Positions 17,067 to 26,086 of a stretch of DNA of 64,000 bases are shown in pieces (within the stretch, counting starts at the first letter, position 1; every line of letters begins with the position of its first letter). Source of the stretch: Streptomyces aureocirculatus (GTDB lineage: Bacteria > Actinomycetota > Actinomycetes > Streptomycetales > Streptomycetaceae). The position numbers were made by a program, and so were the translations under genes. The notes beneath the pieces were generated by a model that was not told the origin of the DNA, made no database searches, and saw nothing but the letters and a program-made list of their open reading frames with translations. The stretch is taken from the NCBI RefSeq assembly GCF_000720475.1, contig NZ_JOAP01000025.1:62001-126000 (forward strand), given 5' to 3'.

Positions 17067-17578
17067 GACTCGACCGCCAGTGGTTCGGCCGTCGCCAGGA
17101 GCGCGGCGAGGTGGGCTGGGTCGCACAGTACGCCGTAGCGCTGCGGGGGCACGGCCCAGAAGGTGACGGGCGAAGCCTGGTGGCCGATGCGCGGGACGCT
17201 CAGGTACGTGCCCGGTTCGAGCCGGTCGGCGGGCCCCTCCCAGGGGGCGTCCGGGGCGATGAGGACGTAGTAGCGGCCGCTGGCTGTGCGGGTGTCGCGG
17301 ATGACGGGGCCACCGTGCAGCCAGTCGCCCAGTGCCTGCTCCACCACCTGCGGGTCCTCGCTGCCGAGGGCGGCATGGATGGCCTGGCCGGGTACGCGGA
17401 TGGCGTCGAAGCGGACGCCGAGCGGCAGCAGGGCGAGGCCGCGGTTACTCCACTCCGCCAGTGCCTGCGGCGGCACGGGATGGGCGTGGGCGAACCACTC
17501 GGCGATCGCACCGTGGTCCGGCGCCCACTCCCGCGCGCTGCTTTCCGTGCCGTGCCGGGGGCTCGTAGTGTCGGCCAC
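17063..17578 (-). CDS. Conserved Streptomyces hypothetical protein in an XRE-linked cluster
   Basis: A 171-residue protein from GTG 17578, preferred because AAGGAG lies six bases upstream; ATG 17602 would add eight residues but has a weak ribosome binding site. A conserved central stretch includes GLALLPLGVRFDAIRVPG and later RYYVLIAPD and GTYLSVPR. This looks like the hypothetical family often found beside small Cys proteins and XRE regulators in Streptomyces, with a compact alpha/beta fold resembling bifunctional primase-polymerase N-terminal regions. That last similarity is impressionistic. It is divergent from the regulator at 17734. Confidence 0.7.
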   Translation of the reverse strand: MADTTSPRHGTESSAREWAPDHGAIAEWFAHAHPVPPQALAEWSNRGLALLPLGVRFDAIRVPGQAIHAALGSEDPQVVEQALGDWLHGGPVIRDTRTASGRYYVLIAPDAPWEGPADRLEPGTYLSVPRIGHQASPVTFWAVPPQRYGVLCDPAHLAALLATAEPLAVES

Positions 17579-17733
17579 GTCGACTCCTTCGTAGTCGGCC
17601 ATGCCCCGGGGCCGGTCGCACGGCCGCCGGGGTCTTTCCCATGCCATGCAATCGCGGGTGACAGGAGCGGGAAGGAGCCCCGCGGGGGGCCAGGAGGGGG
17701 CCACACTGTCGGGGAAGGGGGCCCAAGGTGGAC

Positions 17734-18981
17734 ATGAGCGAGCGACGGCGGCACTTCGGCGTGTACCTGGCTGGTCTGCGACGGGCCCGAGGGAAGTCTC
17801 AGCGCCATCTGGCTGCACTGCTGTGCGACGCATCGGGCACCCAGTCCGTCACGCGCACCGAAATCTCCCGGTGGGAACGGGGCAGACGCGTCCCGGAGGT
17901 GTGGCTGCCGTGGCTGGCGCATCTGCTCGCGGTGCCACTCCAGGAGATGGAACAGGCTGCGGCCTACGCACGAGGCGACGAGTGGGCGAGGCTGCCAGGA
18001 CCGGCGGCATCACTGTCTGCGCTGCTGCCCGAGGGTGACCCACTGCGAGCAACCGGCGCCGTGGGGCGGCGGATCGGTGCGACGGAGATCCTCGACCTGG
18101 CCAACCGGGTGCACGCCCTGCGCCTGGCCGACGACGTCCTGTCCGGTGGCGACTTGATCAACCCTACGTTCCGTGAACTGCGGTCCGCACTGGCCCTTTA
18201 CCGGGAGTCGACGTTCACCGAGGACACCGGCCGCCGGCTCCTCGCCCAGATCGGCGAACTGGGCCAGATCACGGGATGGGTCGCCTCGGACGCCGGCCGC
18301 CTGGACGACGCCGAGCACGCCTACCGGATCGGCCTGGACGCGGCACGGCAGGCGGGGGACGCGCCGCTGGCAGGGAACCTCGCTGGCTCACTCGCCTACC
18401 AGTGGTCCAACAACGGGCGCGAACGCGAAGGCGCCGAGCTCGCCGAAGCCGCGCTACGGGAGTCCGGGCCCGCGGCGCCGGCGGTCGCCCGCGCCCTGTT
18501 CTCCGACCGGGCGGCGTGGGCCCACACCCGGGCCGGAACACCGGACAGCGCGCAAGCCGCGATGCGGGCCCTCGGCGAAGCCCACGCTGCCCTCGACCAG
18601 GAAACGGACGAACAGGCCCCGCCTTGGGCGTACTGGGTGTCGCGTGCAGAGCTGAAGATCATGGATGCGCGGGTCTTCACGGAACTGCGCCGCCCGCTGC
18701 GCGCGGTACCGCTGCTGACGGATGTGTTGGGTGGTTACGACATCACGCACGCCCGCGAGTTGGCGCTGTACCGGTCGTGGCTGGCGGTCGCCCTGGCGGA
18801 CGCGAACGAACCCGAGCAGGCCGCGGCCGAGGCGCAGCGGGTCATCGCCCTGGCAGGGGATCTCTCATCCGATCGGACAGCGACGCGGACACGGGTCGTG
18901 CTGGAGCGACTGAAGTCGTTCGGGTCTGTGCCGGAGGTGCGCAGCGTCCTGACCGAGCATGAGCGTCTGCTGCGGACCTGA
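17734..18981 (+). CDS. XRE-family transcriptional regulator with TPR-like repeats
   Basis: A 415-residue protein. ATG 17734 is preferred; GTG 17728 lies two codons upstream inside the AAGGTGG ribosome binding site. Residues 8-65 form a helix-turn-helix (GLRRARGKSQRHLAALL, then VTRTEISRWERGRRVPE). The rest is helical with TPR-like pairs such as DAEHAYRIGLDAARQAGD and EGAELAEAALRES. Such regulators in Streptomyces sit next to small partner proteins, here on the opposite strand. The 155-bp gap to the minus-strand cluster probably holds both promoters. The target and ligand are unknown. Confidence 0.85.
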   Translation: MSERRRHFGVYLAGLRRARGKSQRHLAALLCDASGTQSVTRTEISRWERGRRVPEVWLPWLAHLLAVPLQEMEQAAAYARGDEWARLPGPAASLSALLPEGDPLRATGAVGRRIGATEILDLANRVHALRLADDVLSGGDLINPTFRELRSALALYRESTFTEDTGRRLLAQIGELGQITGWVASDAGRLDDAEHAYRIGLDAARQAGDAPLAGNLAGSLAYQWSNNGREREGAELAEAALRESGPAAPAVARALFSDRAAWAHTRAGTPDSAQAAMRALGEAHAALDQETDEQAPPWAYWVSRAELKIMDARVFTELRRPLRAVPLLTDVLGGYDITHARELALYRSWLAVALADANEPEQAAAEAQRVIALAGDLSSDRTATRTRVVLERLKSFGSVPEVRSVLTEHERLLRT

Positions 18982-18997
18982 CCCCGGGACCGGCATA

Positions 18998-19012
18998 CGA
19001 AAGGCCCTTTCG
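18998..19012 (+). terminator. Short hairpin after the XRE regulator
   Basis: CGAAAGG-C-CCTTTCG is a 15-base inverted repeat 17 bases after the stop. A weak terminator between the regulator and the convergent GAF-ANTAR genes is possible. Confidence 0.3.
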
Positions 19013-19121
19013 GCCCGGAGGTGAAGGGGGCCTGATCATGTTCCGGTGCGCTTGTGTTCGCGTACCCGTTCGTGGGAGGCCCGACCTCCTAGCAGATCGT
19101 AGGGGAGCGCCGGGGAGGGTT

Positions 19122-19814
19122 TCAGTCGAGCTGGTGGGTGTCGAGGACGTGTTCGGCGGTGTGGAGCAGGGGCTGGCTGTGGCGGAAGGAGTGGGCGCGC
19201 AGGCGGGCCAGGGCGTTGTCCGGAGTGAGTCCGTATTTGGCGGCGAGGACGCCGGCGGCCATGTGGACGGTGGGCGGGTAGCCCTGCGGTCCGCGTGCGG
19301 CAGGCCGGGACGGCGCGGTGGGCAGGTGGGGGTGCTCTTGCAGGGCGAGGAGGGCGAGGATGCCGGCGTAGGCGCCGGCCCGTTCCCTTTGCATCGTGGT
19401 GAACGGGACGGGCTCGCAGCGGTAGAGATCCATGGCTCCGATGGCCAGGTCGGCGATGATCAGGGGCAGGGCCAGGACACTGCGGGCTCCCTGCTCGGCG
19501 ACGATGGGCGCGTAGATGGGCCATCGATCGCTCGCCAGGCGCAGGTCGGCTGCTTCGACGGTTTCGCGGTGGGTGAAGGCGTCGGTGCACGGGCCTTCCC
19601 CGGTGACCAACTGGGCGTCTTCCGCTGCTCTGGCCTGCTCGCTGGTGGCTGCGCCCAGCAGACGCAGTTCTCCGGCGGTGACCAGGGTGGCTCCGGCGAA
19701 GTCGGCGTGCAGGTCGTCGGCGCAGACCTGGCAGACGGTGGCGAGGGTGGGGCTGGCGGTGGTGGTTGCGGCGCTGAGGCGCTGCCAGGCCGCGGCGTGG
19801 TGGTCATGGTCCAT
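19122..19814 (-). CDS. GAF-ANTAR signalling protein (1 of 5)
   Basis: A 230-residue protein from ATG 19814. A GAF domain spans about residues 15-150 (key stretch VTGEGPCTDAF, typical of the GAF of this class). A C-terminal ANTAR domain (about 170-230) has the AxGxLAxKYG pattern in HMAAGVLAAKYG. ANTAR proteins bind paired stem-loops in nascent RNA and prevent termination; the GAF domain probably senses a small ligand or redox state. It follows the gene at 19902 after an 87-base gap and is probably the last gene of a three-gene minus-strand set. Confidence 0.85.
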   Translation of the reverse strand: MDHDHHAAAWQRLSAATTTASPTLATVCQVCADDLHADFAGATLVTAGELRLLGAATSEQARAAEDAQLVTGEGPCTDAFTHRETVEAADLRLASDRWPIYAPIVAEQGARSVLALPLIIADLAIGAMDLYRCEPVPFTTMQRERAGAYAGILALLALQEHPHLPTAPSRPAARGPQGYPPTVHMAAGVLAAKYGLTPDNALARLRAHSFRHSQPLLHTAEHVLDTHQLD

Positions 19815-19901
19815 GGGGTGTCCCTACAGCCGGGTCGGCGCCTACCAGGTGGCGGGAGGGACACGTCCTTCCGCCGGGGGCCGGGGCGGAGTGATGCGTG
19901 G

Positions 19902-20630
19902 TCAGGAGCGCTGCAGGGCGGAGGTGTCGAGCGTGCCGTCGATGAGCTCCCGGCACACTGCGGTGAGGGCCCGCTGTTGAGCACGGGCGTGGCGGCGCAG
20001 AGCGTCGAAGGCCTCGTCGGGATGGGTGTGCCAGCGTTCGGCGAGGATGCCCTTGGCCTGTTCGATGACGATGCGGCTGGACAGGGCGGACTGCAGTTGG
20101 GCACGTTCGATGTTGCCGTGCACGATGGTGCGGTGCTGCAGGATGGCGATGGTCGCCACATCCGCGAGGGCCTGCGCCACTCGGGCGTCGCTCTCGCTGA
20201 GGTGCTGTGCGCGAGTGTCGAAGAGGTTCAGTGCGCCTACGACCTGCTGACGCAGCCGCATCGGCAGGGCGTGGGTGGTGGCGAAGCCGGCCTGACGGGC
20301 ACGCTGGGCGAAGCGCGGGAACCCGGCGGTCGCCACGGGGGAGTCCAGGGAGATGTTGAGCCGGGCGGTACCGCTGCGGCGGCACTCCACACACGGGCCC
20401 TGGTCGATCTGCAGAGCGAAAAGTTCGAGGAGCCGAGTGTGCTCGTCGGAGGCAGCGATCAGTTGCAGCTTGCCGCCCGGGTCGGCGAGCAGGACACCCA
20501 CGGCCGAGACGTCCAGCAACTTGTTGCAGCGGTCGCACAACTGGTGCAGGAAGTCGATGAGGTCGAAGTTGTCGACGAGGGTGTCGACGGCCTCGACCAT
20601 GGCCGCCAGCAGGTGCTCTTCACGTGTCAT
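19902..20630 (-). CDS. GAF-ANTAR signalling protein (2 of 5)
   Basis: A 242-residue protein from ATG 20630, overlapping the upstream stop (ATGA). GAF domain about residues 12-165, with IDQGPCVECRRSG; ANTAR about 175-235, with RIVIEQAKGILAERW and AFDALRRHAR. It is clearly closer to the protein at 23830 (shared ADTLVD/VDTLVD N-terminus and FAL/FEL-GPC segment) than to its immediate neighbours, so these two are separate duplicates. RNA-binding antitermination is the expected activity. Confidence 0.87.
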   Translation of the reverse strand: MTREEHLLAAMVEAVDTLVDNFDLIDFLHQLCDRCNKLLDVSAVGVLLADPGGKLQLIAASDEHTRLLELFALQIDQGPCVECRRSGTARLNISLDSPVATAGFPRFAQRARQAGFATTHALPMRLRQQVVGALNLFDTRAQHLSESDARVAQALADVATIAILQHRTIVHGNIERAQLQSALSSRIVIEQAKGILAERWHTHPDEAFDALRRHARAQQRALTAVCRELIDGTLDTSALQRS

Positions 20631-21370
20631 GGCCCTTCAGTCCCTTCGCCGGCAGGAATGTCCGGCCCCTTTTCATCATCTCTGAAGCTCAACCGCCTGC
20701 TCACCACGTCCTGAGCGACCTCCGTGAGGCTCCGCCCGTGCCGAAAGGCGTGGGTCCGCAGCCGCAGCAGGGCCTGGGCCAGCGAGATATCGGCTTGTAC
20801 GCTGATCATGCCGCTGGCCTGGTGGACGGCGGCCCGGTAGAAGTCCGAGCCCTCTGTCGCCACGGCAAAAGCACTCTGCTGCGGGCTGCCCTCCACGATG
20901 AGGGCGGCCAGGGCGTTGGCCAGGAGCCAGGCATCGGTCACCGTGGCGTCCGGCAGCGGGCCGGGGGCGGTCTGCTGCAGGGTCAGCGTGCCCAGGCACG
21001 CGGAGCCGACGGACAGCGGAAAGCAGAAGACCGCACCGACCCCCAGCGCCGCCGCCTCCGGCAGCAGCGCGGGCCACCGCCCAGTTGGCACCCGTGCCAG
21101 GTCCGGTACCAGTACCGGCGCACAATAAAGGGCCGTTTCATGGCCCGGCCCCTGGCCCAACTCGTACTGCAGGTCCTCAAGCCGCGTGCTGGTCCCCTCG
21201 GTGGACCACAGCAGTTCGCCAAGGCCACTGTCGGTGGTGACGGAGACGGCGATGCCGTCCACCCGCAGCGCCTGTGCGCACAGCCGCGGATCGGCGCCGA
21301 TCAGGCTCGTGTCACCGGCCGCGGGGTGCAGGCTTTCCAGCACAGCAGCCAAGTCGCTGTTGGCTCCCAC
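20627..21370 (-). CDS. GAF-ANTAR signalling protein (3 of 5)
   Basis: A 247-residue protein from GTG 21370, with AGGAGG about 7 bases upstream. The GAF-like domain covers about residues 20-165 (YELGQGPGHETAL). The ANTAR-like C-terminus has AVHQASGMISVQADIS and LRLRTHAFRHGRSL; the usual AKG core is replaced by ASG, so RNA binding may be altered. It is first in the three-gene set and shares a 340-base upstream region with the divergent GAF-ANTAR gene at 21711. Confidence 0.83.
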   Translation of the reverse strand: MGANSDLAAVLESLHPAAGDTSLIGADPRLCAQALRVDGIAVSVTTDSGLGELLWSTEGTSTRLEDLQYELGQGPGHETALYCAPVLVPDLARVPTGRWPALLPEAAALGVGAVFCFPLSVGSACLGTLTLQQTAPGPLPDATVTDAWLLANALAALIVEGSPQQSAFAVATEGSDFYRAAVHQASGMISVQADISLAQALLRLRTHAFRHGRSLTEVAQDVVSRRLSFRDDEKGPDIPAGEGTEGP

Positions 21371-21710
21371 CGCTCACCTCCTGCCTGCACGGCCCCCCTG
21401 CGAGGAACCCCGCGTTCTCTCGCGAGAAGCCTCCTGTGACACAGGGACGGAGACCCCTACCTCCACAGTCTAGGGAACTTCCGTCCCCACCTGGGGAAGC
21501 GCCGTCCGTTGTCCGCCAAACCCGTTGCGGCGCTCGTACGAGGCGTAAGCTGGAGTTAGCTGCCCTCAACAGGTGAGGTGGGACTTCGCCAACCAACTCC
21601 TGACATTGGCTTCCGATCGGGGCAGCATCGGCGGTGAATGCCGGAGATCGGACGCCCCTCATGGGCACCCACTACACGGCCGCACGCCCGCACGCTGTAC
21701 CGGACCGCAG
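21371..21710. other. Intergenic region between divergent GAF-ANTAR genes
   Basis: Holds the ribosome binding site of the minus-strand gene and presumably promoters in both directions. TCTCGCGAGA at 21418-21427 is a perfect 10-base palindrome. The plus-strand frame is open back to 21573 but shows no conserved sequence before 21711. Confidence 0.4.
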
Positions 21711-22457
21711 GTGAACGGCCCCCGGCCGGAGGCCGTGGCTCTCGCTGCCCGCTACGCGGACCAGACCCGTCCGGCCCACAGCATCGGCAAGGCGTGTCAC
21801 GCTGCGCTGCGCGGCTCCTACTCGGTGGGAATGACCTTGGCGGCGGACGCCGCCCTGGCGCGAAGGGTGTCGCTGTGCGCCGTCGGCCCCCTTGCCGACC
21901 GCGGCGAAGCACTGCAGATCAACCTCGGAGAAGGCCCCTGCGTACAGGCCCTGCGCCAACGCGCACCGGTCCTCGCCGAGAACCTCGACGACCCCGACAC
22001 CACCCACCAGTGGCCCGTCTACGCCAAAAGGGCCACAGCACACCACATCCACGCGGCTTTCGCCCTGCCCATCCTCCACGGCACCGATCCGGCACGCCAG
22101 GCCGGTCTCGTCCTCACCCTCTACCGCGACCGCCGCGGCCCCATGACCGACGCCGACCTGCGCGCCGCCCAGGACCACGCCGACGCCGCCGAGCTCCTGC
22201 TCCTGACCGCCCCGGGATCAGCCGACGGCGACCTCGCCCACGCCTGGCTCCTGCCCACCCATGCCGTCGTCCACCAGGCCATCGGCGTGATCAGCTACCG
22301 CCACACGATCACCACCGGCCAGGCGCTGGCCCTGCTCCGGGCCCACGCCCACACCCAGGACACCGACCTGACCACGCTCGCCCACGCCATCGTCCACGAC
22401 CACCTCGTACTCCCCGAGAGCCCCGAGCCGCCTCCTTCCGGCTCCACGGACTGCTGA
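21711..22457 (+). CDS. GAF-ANTAR signalling protein (4 of 5)
   Basis: A 248-residue protein if started at GTG 21711. That start is chosen because the length then matches its paralogues and upstream codons (back to GTG 21573) encode unlikely sequence; no strong ribosome binding site settles it. The GAF domain contains INLGEGPCVQALRQRAPVLA. The ANTAR-like end reads AVVHQAIGVISYRHTITTGQ then ALALLRAHAHTQ. It is the only member of the nest on the plus strand, divergent from 20627-21370. Confidence 0.8.
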   Translation: MNGPRPEAVALAARYADQTRPAHSIGKACHAALRGSYSVGMTLAADAALARRVSLCAVGPLADRGEALQINLGEGPCVQALRQRAPVLAENLDDPDTTHQWPVYAKRATAHHIHAAFALPILHGTDPARQAGLVLTLYRDRRGPMTDADLRAAQDHADAAELLLLTAPGSADGDLAHAWLLPTHAVVHQAIGVISYRHTITTGQALALLRAHAHTQDTDLTTLAHAIVHDHLVLPESPEPPPSGSTDC

Positions 22458-22897
22458 CGCAAGCAACCGAGGCCGCTGAGCCCCGGGGTGCTGTCACCCG
22501 AAGAGGTGGCACCGGGGTGAGCGAAGGGGGGCGCGGGGCAACCTAGTGGTGAGGGCCGCCGATACCCCGACCGTTCCCCCACGGCAGCAGGTGGGGCGGC
22601 CCTCGCCTGCTCACCCGGACACGGGAGCCGGGCAGCGCACCCCGAACCGACCCCTCACCGGCGCCCCGTCCAGGACTTACCGGCTCCCCGCCAGGACGCA
22701 CAACCTCAGACGTGTGACGCCCTTGGCCAGACATCACCCTCTCCGGCGCCCCCTACCACAGGGATGGCACGTCTCACAGGAGTTCGTCCCGACCTGTCTC
22801 CATGTGTGCGCTGCGGCTTTTAGGGTGAGGTGCCGACCAAGACCTCGTTGGCGATCCGGTCCTTTCAGGACACATCGCGCTCCGCCAAGCGAGGGTC
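22458..22897. other. Intergenic region before the STAS gene
   Basis: No supported gene. The last 60 bases carry the STAS promoter region and its GAGGG ribosome binding site. No clear terminator or repeat was found. Confidence 0.4.
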
Positions 22898-23254
22898 ATG
22901 CCCATTCCGACGCCGACGGCGTCCTGTATCGCATCCGTCCACGCACACGGCACCGCCCTGGTGGTCAGCCTGCGTGGCGAGATCGACGTCGCCACCGCCC
23001 CCGCCGTCACCGCCTACCTCGACACCCTGACGCACACCCACGCCGCCGAACTGCTGATCGACCTGCGCCAAGTCGTATTCATAGACGGTGCCGGAGTGCG
23101 TCTTCTGAACCGTGCACGCACCAGCGGACAGGGGCGGCTGCGCCTGATCTGTACACGCCCGATCATCCTGCGCCTGCTGCGCCATCCGAGCCTGCATCTG
23201 CACTTCGACATCCTGGACAGTCTCCCGCCACCGCCACCGCGGACAGCGAGCTGA
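22898..23254 (+). CDS. STAS-domain anti-sigma-factor antagonist-like protein
   Basis: A 118-residue protein from ATG 22898, with GAGGG upstream. A single STAS domain: ALVVSLRGEIDVATAPAV, then LLIDLRQVVFIDGAGVRLL. In SpoIIAA/RsbV-type antagonists the equivalent of FIDGAG is usually D-S-S-G, where the serine is phosphorylated by the anti-sigma kinase; here it is D63-G64-A65-G66, with no serine. It may therefore act constitutively or bind a different partner. The Pro-rich tail (LPPPPPR) is outside the fold. It stands among GAF-ANTAR genes, which fits a stress-signalling cluster. Confidence 0.8.
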   Translation: MPIPTPTASCIASVHAHGTALVVSLRGEIDVATAPAVTAYLDTLTHTHAAELLIDLRQVVFIDGAGVRLLNRARTSGQGRLRLICTRPIILRLLRHPSLHLHFDILDSLPPPPPRTAS

Positions 23255-23829
23255 AGCCCAGAGGGCGAACCGGTGCCGATCCGGCTTACGGGGCTGAATC
23301 GTGGTGTTGGCCTTGTACGTCGCGACCTCTAGGCTCTCGGACAGGGCGTCGGCAAGCCGCGGAGGAGCGGGCCGGCCCGCCTGGCCCCCCAGCCCCCGGG
23401 TCCGGAGACCACAGCGCGGCAAGGGAATGCCAGGCCCCCCTCCGTGATCGCTCGCGCTCAGCGAGCCTGGTCCCTCGTCCTTTCGGCTCGCCCAGGGCGG
23501 GCGACTCCCGCGCGCTCCGCCCGGCCGCAAGGACGTCCCGGTGCGAGTCTCCCGCCGAGGGGAGAGGCTGGAGACTTGCGCCACGGGGCCGCCGTCCCCG
23601 AACACAACGGGACGGTGGCCCCCCCGCGACTTTCCACGGCACTGGAAGCGGGACCCTGGGGTGACCGCCACCTGCGGACGTACTGCCAAGGCTCCGGTGA
23701 CTGGTGCCGCTCACCGGGCGGCTCCGAAGGCCTGGGGTGGGGTCAAGGTCAGGGACGTGCTGGACAACGCCGGCCGCCTCGCCGAGAAGCTCCCCTCGAT
23801 GCCGCCGACGCAGACGTCGAAGCCCGCTT
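23255..23829. other. 575-base stretch without a supported gene
   Basis: High-GC DNA open in several frames, but no frame shows a recognisable domain, a good start or normal codon bias. It lies between the convergent STAS gene and the fifth GAF-ANTAR gene. Confidence 0.4.
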
Positions 23830-24624
23830 TCAGGGCTGGCTGGAGGTCTTGTCGGTGGGCGGGGGGAGGGTGGTGGTGCCGTCGACGATGTCGTGTGCGA
23901 GGTCGGCCAAGCGCATCTGGTGGTGCCGGGCGTGGGCGCGCAGTCGGCGGAAGGCGGTGTCGGGGTCGGTCTGGTGGCGGGCGGTGAGGAAACCTTTGGC
24001 CTGTTCGATGATGGTGCGGGTGACCAGGGCCGTTTCGAGTTGGGCGCGTACGGTGCGGTGCTGGTCGAGGGTGGTCTGCTGGAGCAGGGAGATGGCGGTG
24101 GCATCCGCCAGGGCCCGGGCCAGGTGCCGGTCGGCTTCCGGCAGCGGGCCGGGGGTGCGGCGGAAGAGGTTGAGTACGCCGATGGTCGCTTTGCGCAGCC
24201 GGATAGGCGTGGCGTGCACGGAGGAGTAGCCGGCGTGGTGGGCGCGGGGGGTGAAGCGTGGCCAGCGTGGTGAGGTTCTGTCGTCGATGGCGTGGTCGAC
24301 GGGGACGGCCTCGTGGAAGGCTGTGTAGCAGGGGCCTTCGCTGGCGTCGAGTTCGAAGAGTTCGACGAGGCGGACTTGCTCGGAGGAGGAGGCGACCAGG
24401 TGCAGAGGCTGGTCGGGCAGGGCCAGCATGACGCCGGCGTCACCGATGTCGAGCAGGTCCATGCAGTGTTCGGCGACGCGGTAGAAGAACTCGGCGGGGT
24501 CGAAGTCATCGACCAGGGTGTCGGCCAGGTCGATCAGCGCGGCGGTGATCCGGGCCTCGCGCGTCAGGCCGGACGGTCCGTTCGCCGAAGGCGGTTCCGG
24601 CGAGGGCAAAGGCGTGCTGGGCAT
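23830..24624 (-). CDS. GAF-ANTAR signalling protein (5 of 5)
   Basis: A 264-residue protein from ATG 24624, preceded by GGAGG five bases upstream; the frame is open 33 codons further but without a better start. N-terminal Pro/Ser-rich stretch to about residue 20, then a GAF domain (DASEGPCYTAF) and a well-conserved ANTAR domain (TRTIIEQAKGFLTARHQ, AFRRLRAHARHH). It is the closest relative of the protein at 19902. Confidence 0.87.
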   Translation of the reverse strand: MPSTPLPSPEPPSANGPSGLTREARITAALIDLADTLVDDFDPAEFFYRVAEHCMDLLDIGDAGVMLALPDQPLHLVASSSEQVRLVELFELDASEGPCYTAFHEAVPVDHAIDDRTSPRWPRFTPRAHHAGYSSVHATPIRLRKATIGVLNLFRRTPGPLPEADRHLARALADATAISLLQQTTLDQHRTVRAQLETALVTRTIIEQAKGFLTARHQTDPDTAFRRLRAHARHHQMRLADLAHDIVDGTTTLPPPTDKTSSQP

Positions 24625-24892
24625 GGCGGCCTCCAGTCGTGGAAGGGTCGGCGACCGAGGCCGGAAGCACGCTACGGGGGCTGGGTGGAATACCACCCGG
24701 CGAGGGGCTGACCTGTCCGCCAAGCTACTCCCCGGCAGAACAACGAAACAGCCACACGGCGCCTTTCACATATGCCTCCCACAGGTGACACCCCGCTCAG
24801 TTCGGCTCGTGGCGCCGCCCCGAAGCGCACACAGCCTCGATCCGACCTGCCGCAGTTGTCCGTTCGGGTGGTGTTCGGGTGATCGCTCGGTG

Positions 24893-26086
24893 TCACGGCG
24901 CCTCGGCGTCGGTCGGGATGTCGAGCATGACGCGGTATCCGCCGTCGGGCAGCGGGCCCGCGGTGAAGGAGCCGTGCAGGAGTTCGGCGCGTTCGGCCAG
25001 GCCGATCAGGCCCTGGTGGGAGCTCGGCAGGGGCAGTGGGGGACGGCTCGGCCGGGTGTTGGTGATCACGACGCCGAACCCGGTGTCGTGCTGGAACAGG
25101 TGGACGGCCGCGGTGGCGCCGGGAGCGTGCTTGCGGACGTTGGTGAGGGCTTCCTGCACGGTGCGGTAGACGGTGCGCTGCGCGGTCGTGGCGATGTCCG
25201 CGGGGAGTCCGCCCGTCAGGGTCGCCCGGATCGCGCTGTCGGCGACCAGTTTGCGCAGGTCGGCCAGAGTGGGCTGAGGGGTGAGTTCCGTGGTGCTTCC
25301 GGTGGCGGCCCGTAGCAGCGTGACCATGTGACGCAGTTCGTCGAGGGTGTCGACGCTGAGCGAGCGGATGGTGCGCGCCGCCTCCTGGGTGTCGGGGTCC
25401 GGGCCCGCCACCTGGAGCGCTCCCGCCCGTACCGCGATCAGACTGACCTGGTGGGCGACGACGTCGTGCATCTCCCGGGCGAGCTGGGCGCGTTCACGGG
25501 CCACGACCGCCTGGGCGTGCAGCAGGCGTTCGTGTTCACGCGCCTCCTCGATCTCCGCCAGGCGCAGGGACAGGTCCCGGCGCGCCTGGATGAGCTGCCC
25601 GAGGAGGACGGGCGCGGCGGCGGTGGCGAGCAGATAGCCGAAGTACACCAGGGTCCACGTGCTGTGGGTCTCGCCATGGGTTTCGGCGAGGCTGGACAGC
25701 GGTCGGGGGACGGACGACGCGGCCGCGGAGGCGACGGCGCACGCGGCGAGCATACGGCGATTGCGGGAGCGCTCGGCCACGGTGTACAGCGCGACGACCG
25801 AGGCGGCCTGCACGTCCAGTACCAGGCTGGCCAGGATGGTGACCGCGAACACCGTCAGGGGCAGGCGACGGCGGACGAAGAGCGCCCCGCAGGCGAGGGC
25901 ACCGACGGCCAGGACCAGGGCGGCGGTGTCCGCCACGCCCTGCTCCAGGTTCCACCAGACGTCGAAGGCGGCCAGTGCCACCAGCACGGTGTCGACAGCC
26001 CAGGCGGGCACCTTCTTCCCGGCGGCGGCCTTCTTCCCGGCGGCGGCCTTCCGCCAGGCGGTGTCCTTCCGCCAGGAGGCGGTCAC
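24893..26086 (-). CDS. Two-component sensor histidine kinase (NarL-type partner)
   Basis: A 397-residue protein from GTG 26086, overlapping the response-regulator stop (GTGA). It has about five predicted membrane helices between residues 28 and 165, then a HisKA_3 domain with the phospho-acceptor H207 in REMHDVVAHQ. The HATPase domain has an N-box EALTNVRKHAPG. The N-terminus carries a short duplication, AAAGKKAAAGKK, encoded by an 18-base tandem repeat. It phosphorylates the regulator encoded just upstream; the signal is unknown. No extracellular sensor domain is visible. Confidence 0.93.
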   Translation of the reverse strand: MTASWRKDTAWRKAAAGKKAAAGKKVPAWAVDTVLVALAAFDVWWNLEQGVADTAALVLAVGALACGALFVRRRLPLTVFAVTILASLVLDVQAASVVALYTVAERSRNRRMLAACAVASAAASSVPRPLSSLAETHGETHSTWTLVYFGYLLATAAAPVLLGQLIQARRDLSLRLAEIEEAREHERLLHAQAVVARERAQLAREMHDVVAHQVSLIAVRAGALQVAGPDPDTQEAARTIRSLSVDTLDELRHMVTLLRAATGSTTELTPQPTLADLRKLVADSAIRATLTGGLPADIATTAQRTVYRTVQEALTNVRKHAPGATAAVHLFQHDTGFGVVITNTRPSRPPLPLPSSHQGLIGLAERAELLHGSFTAGPLPDGGYRVMLDIPTDAEAP

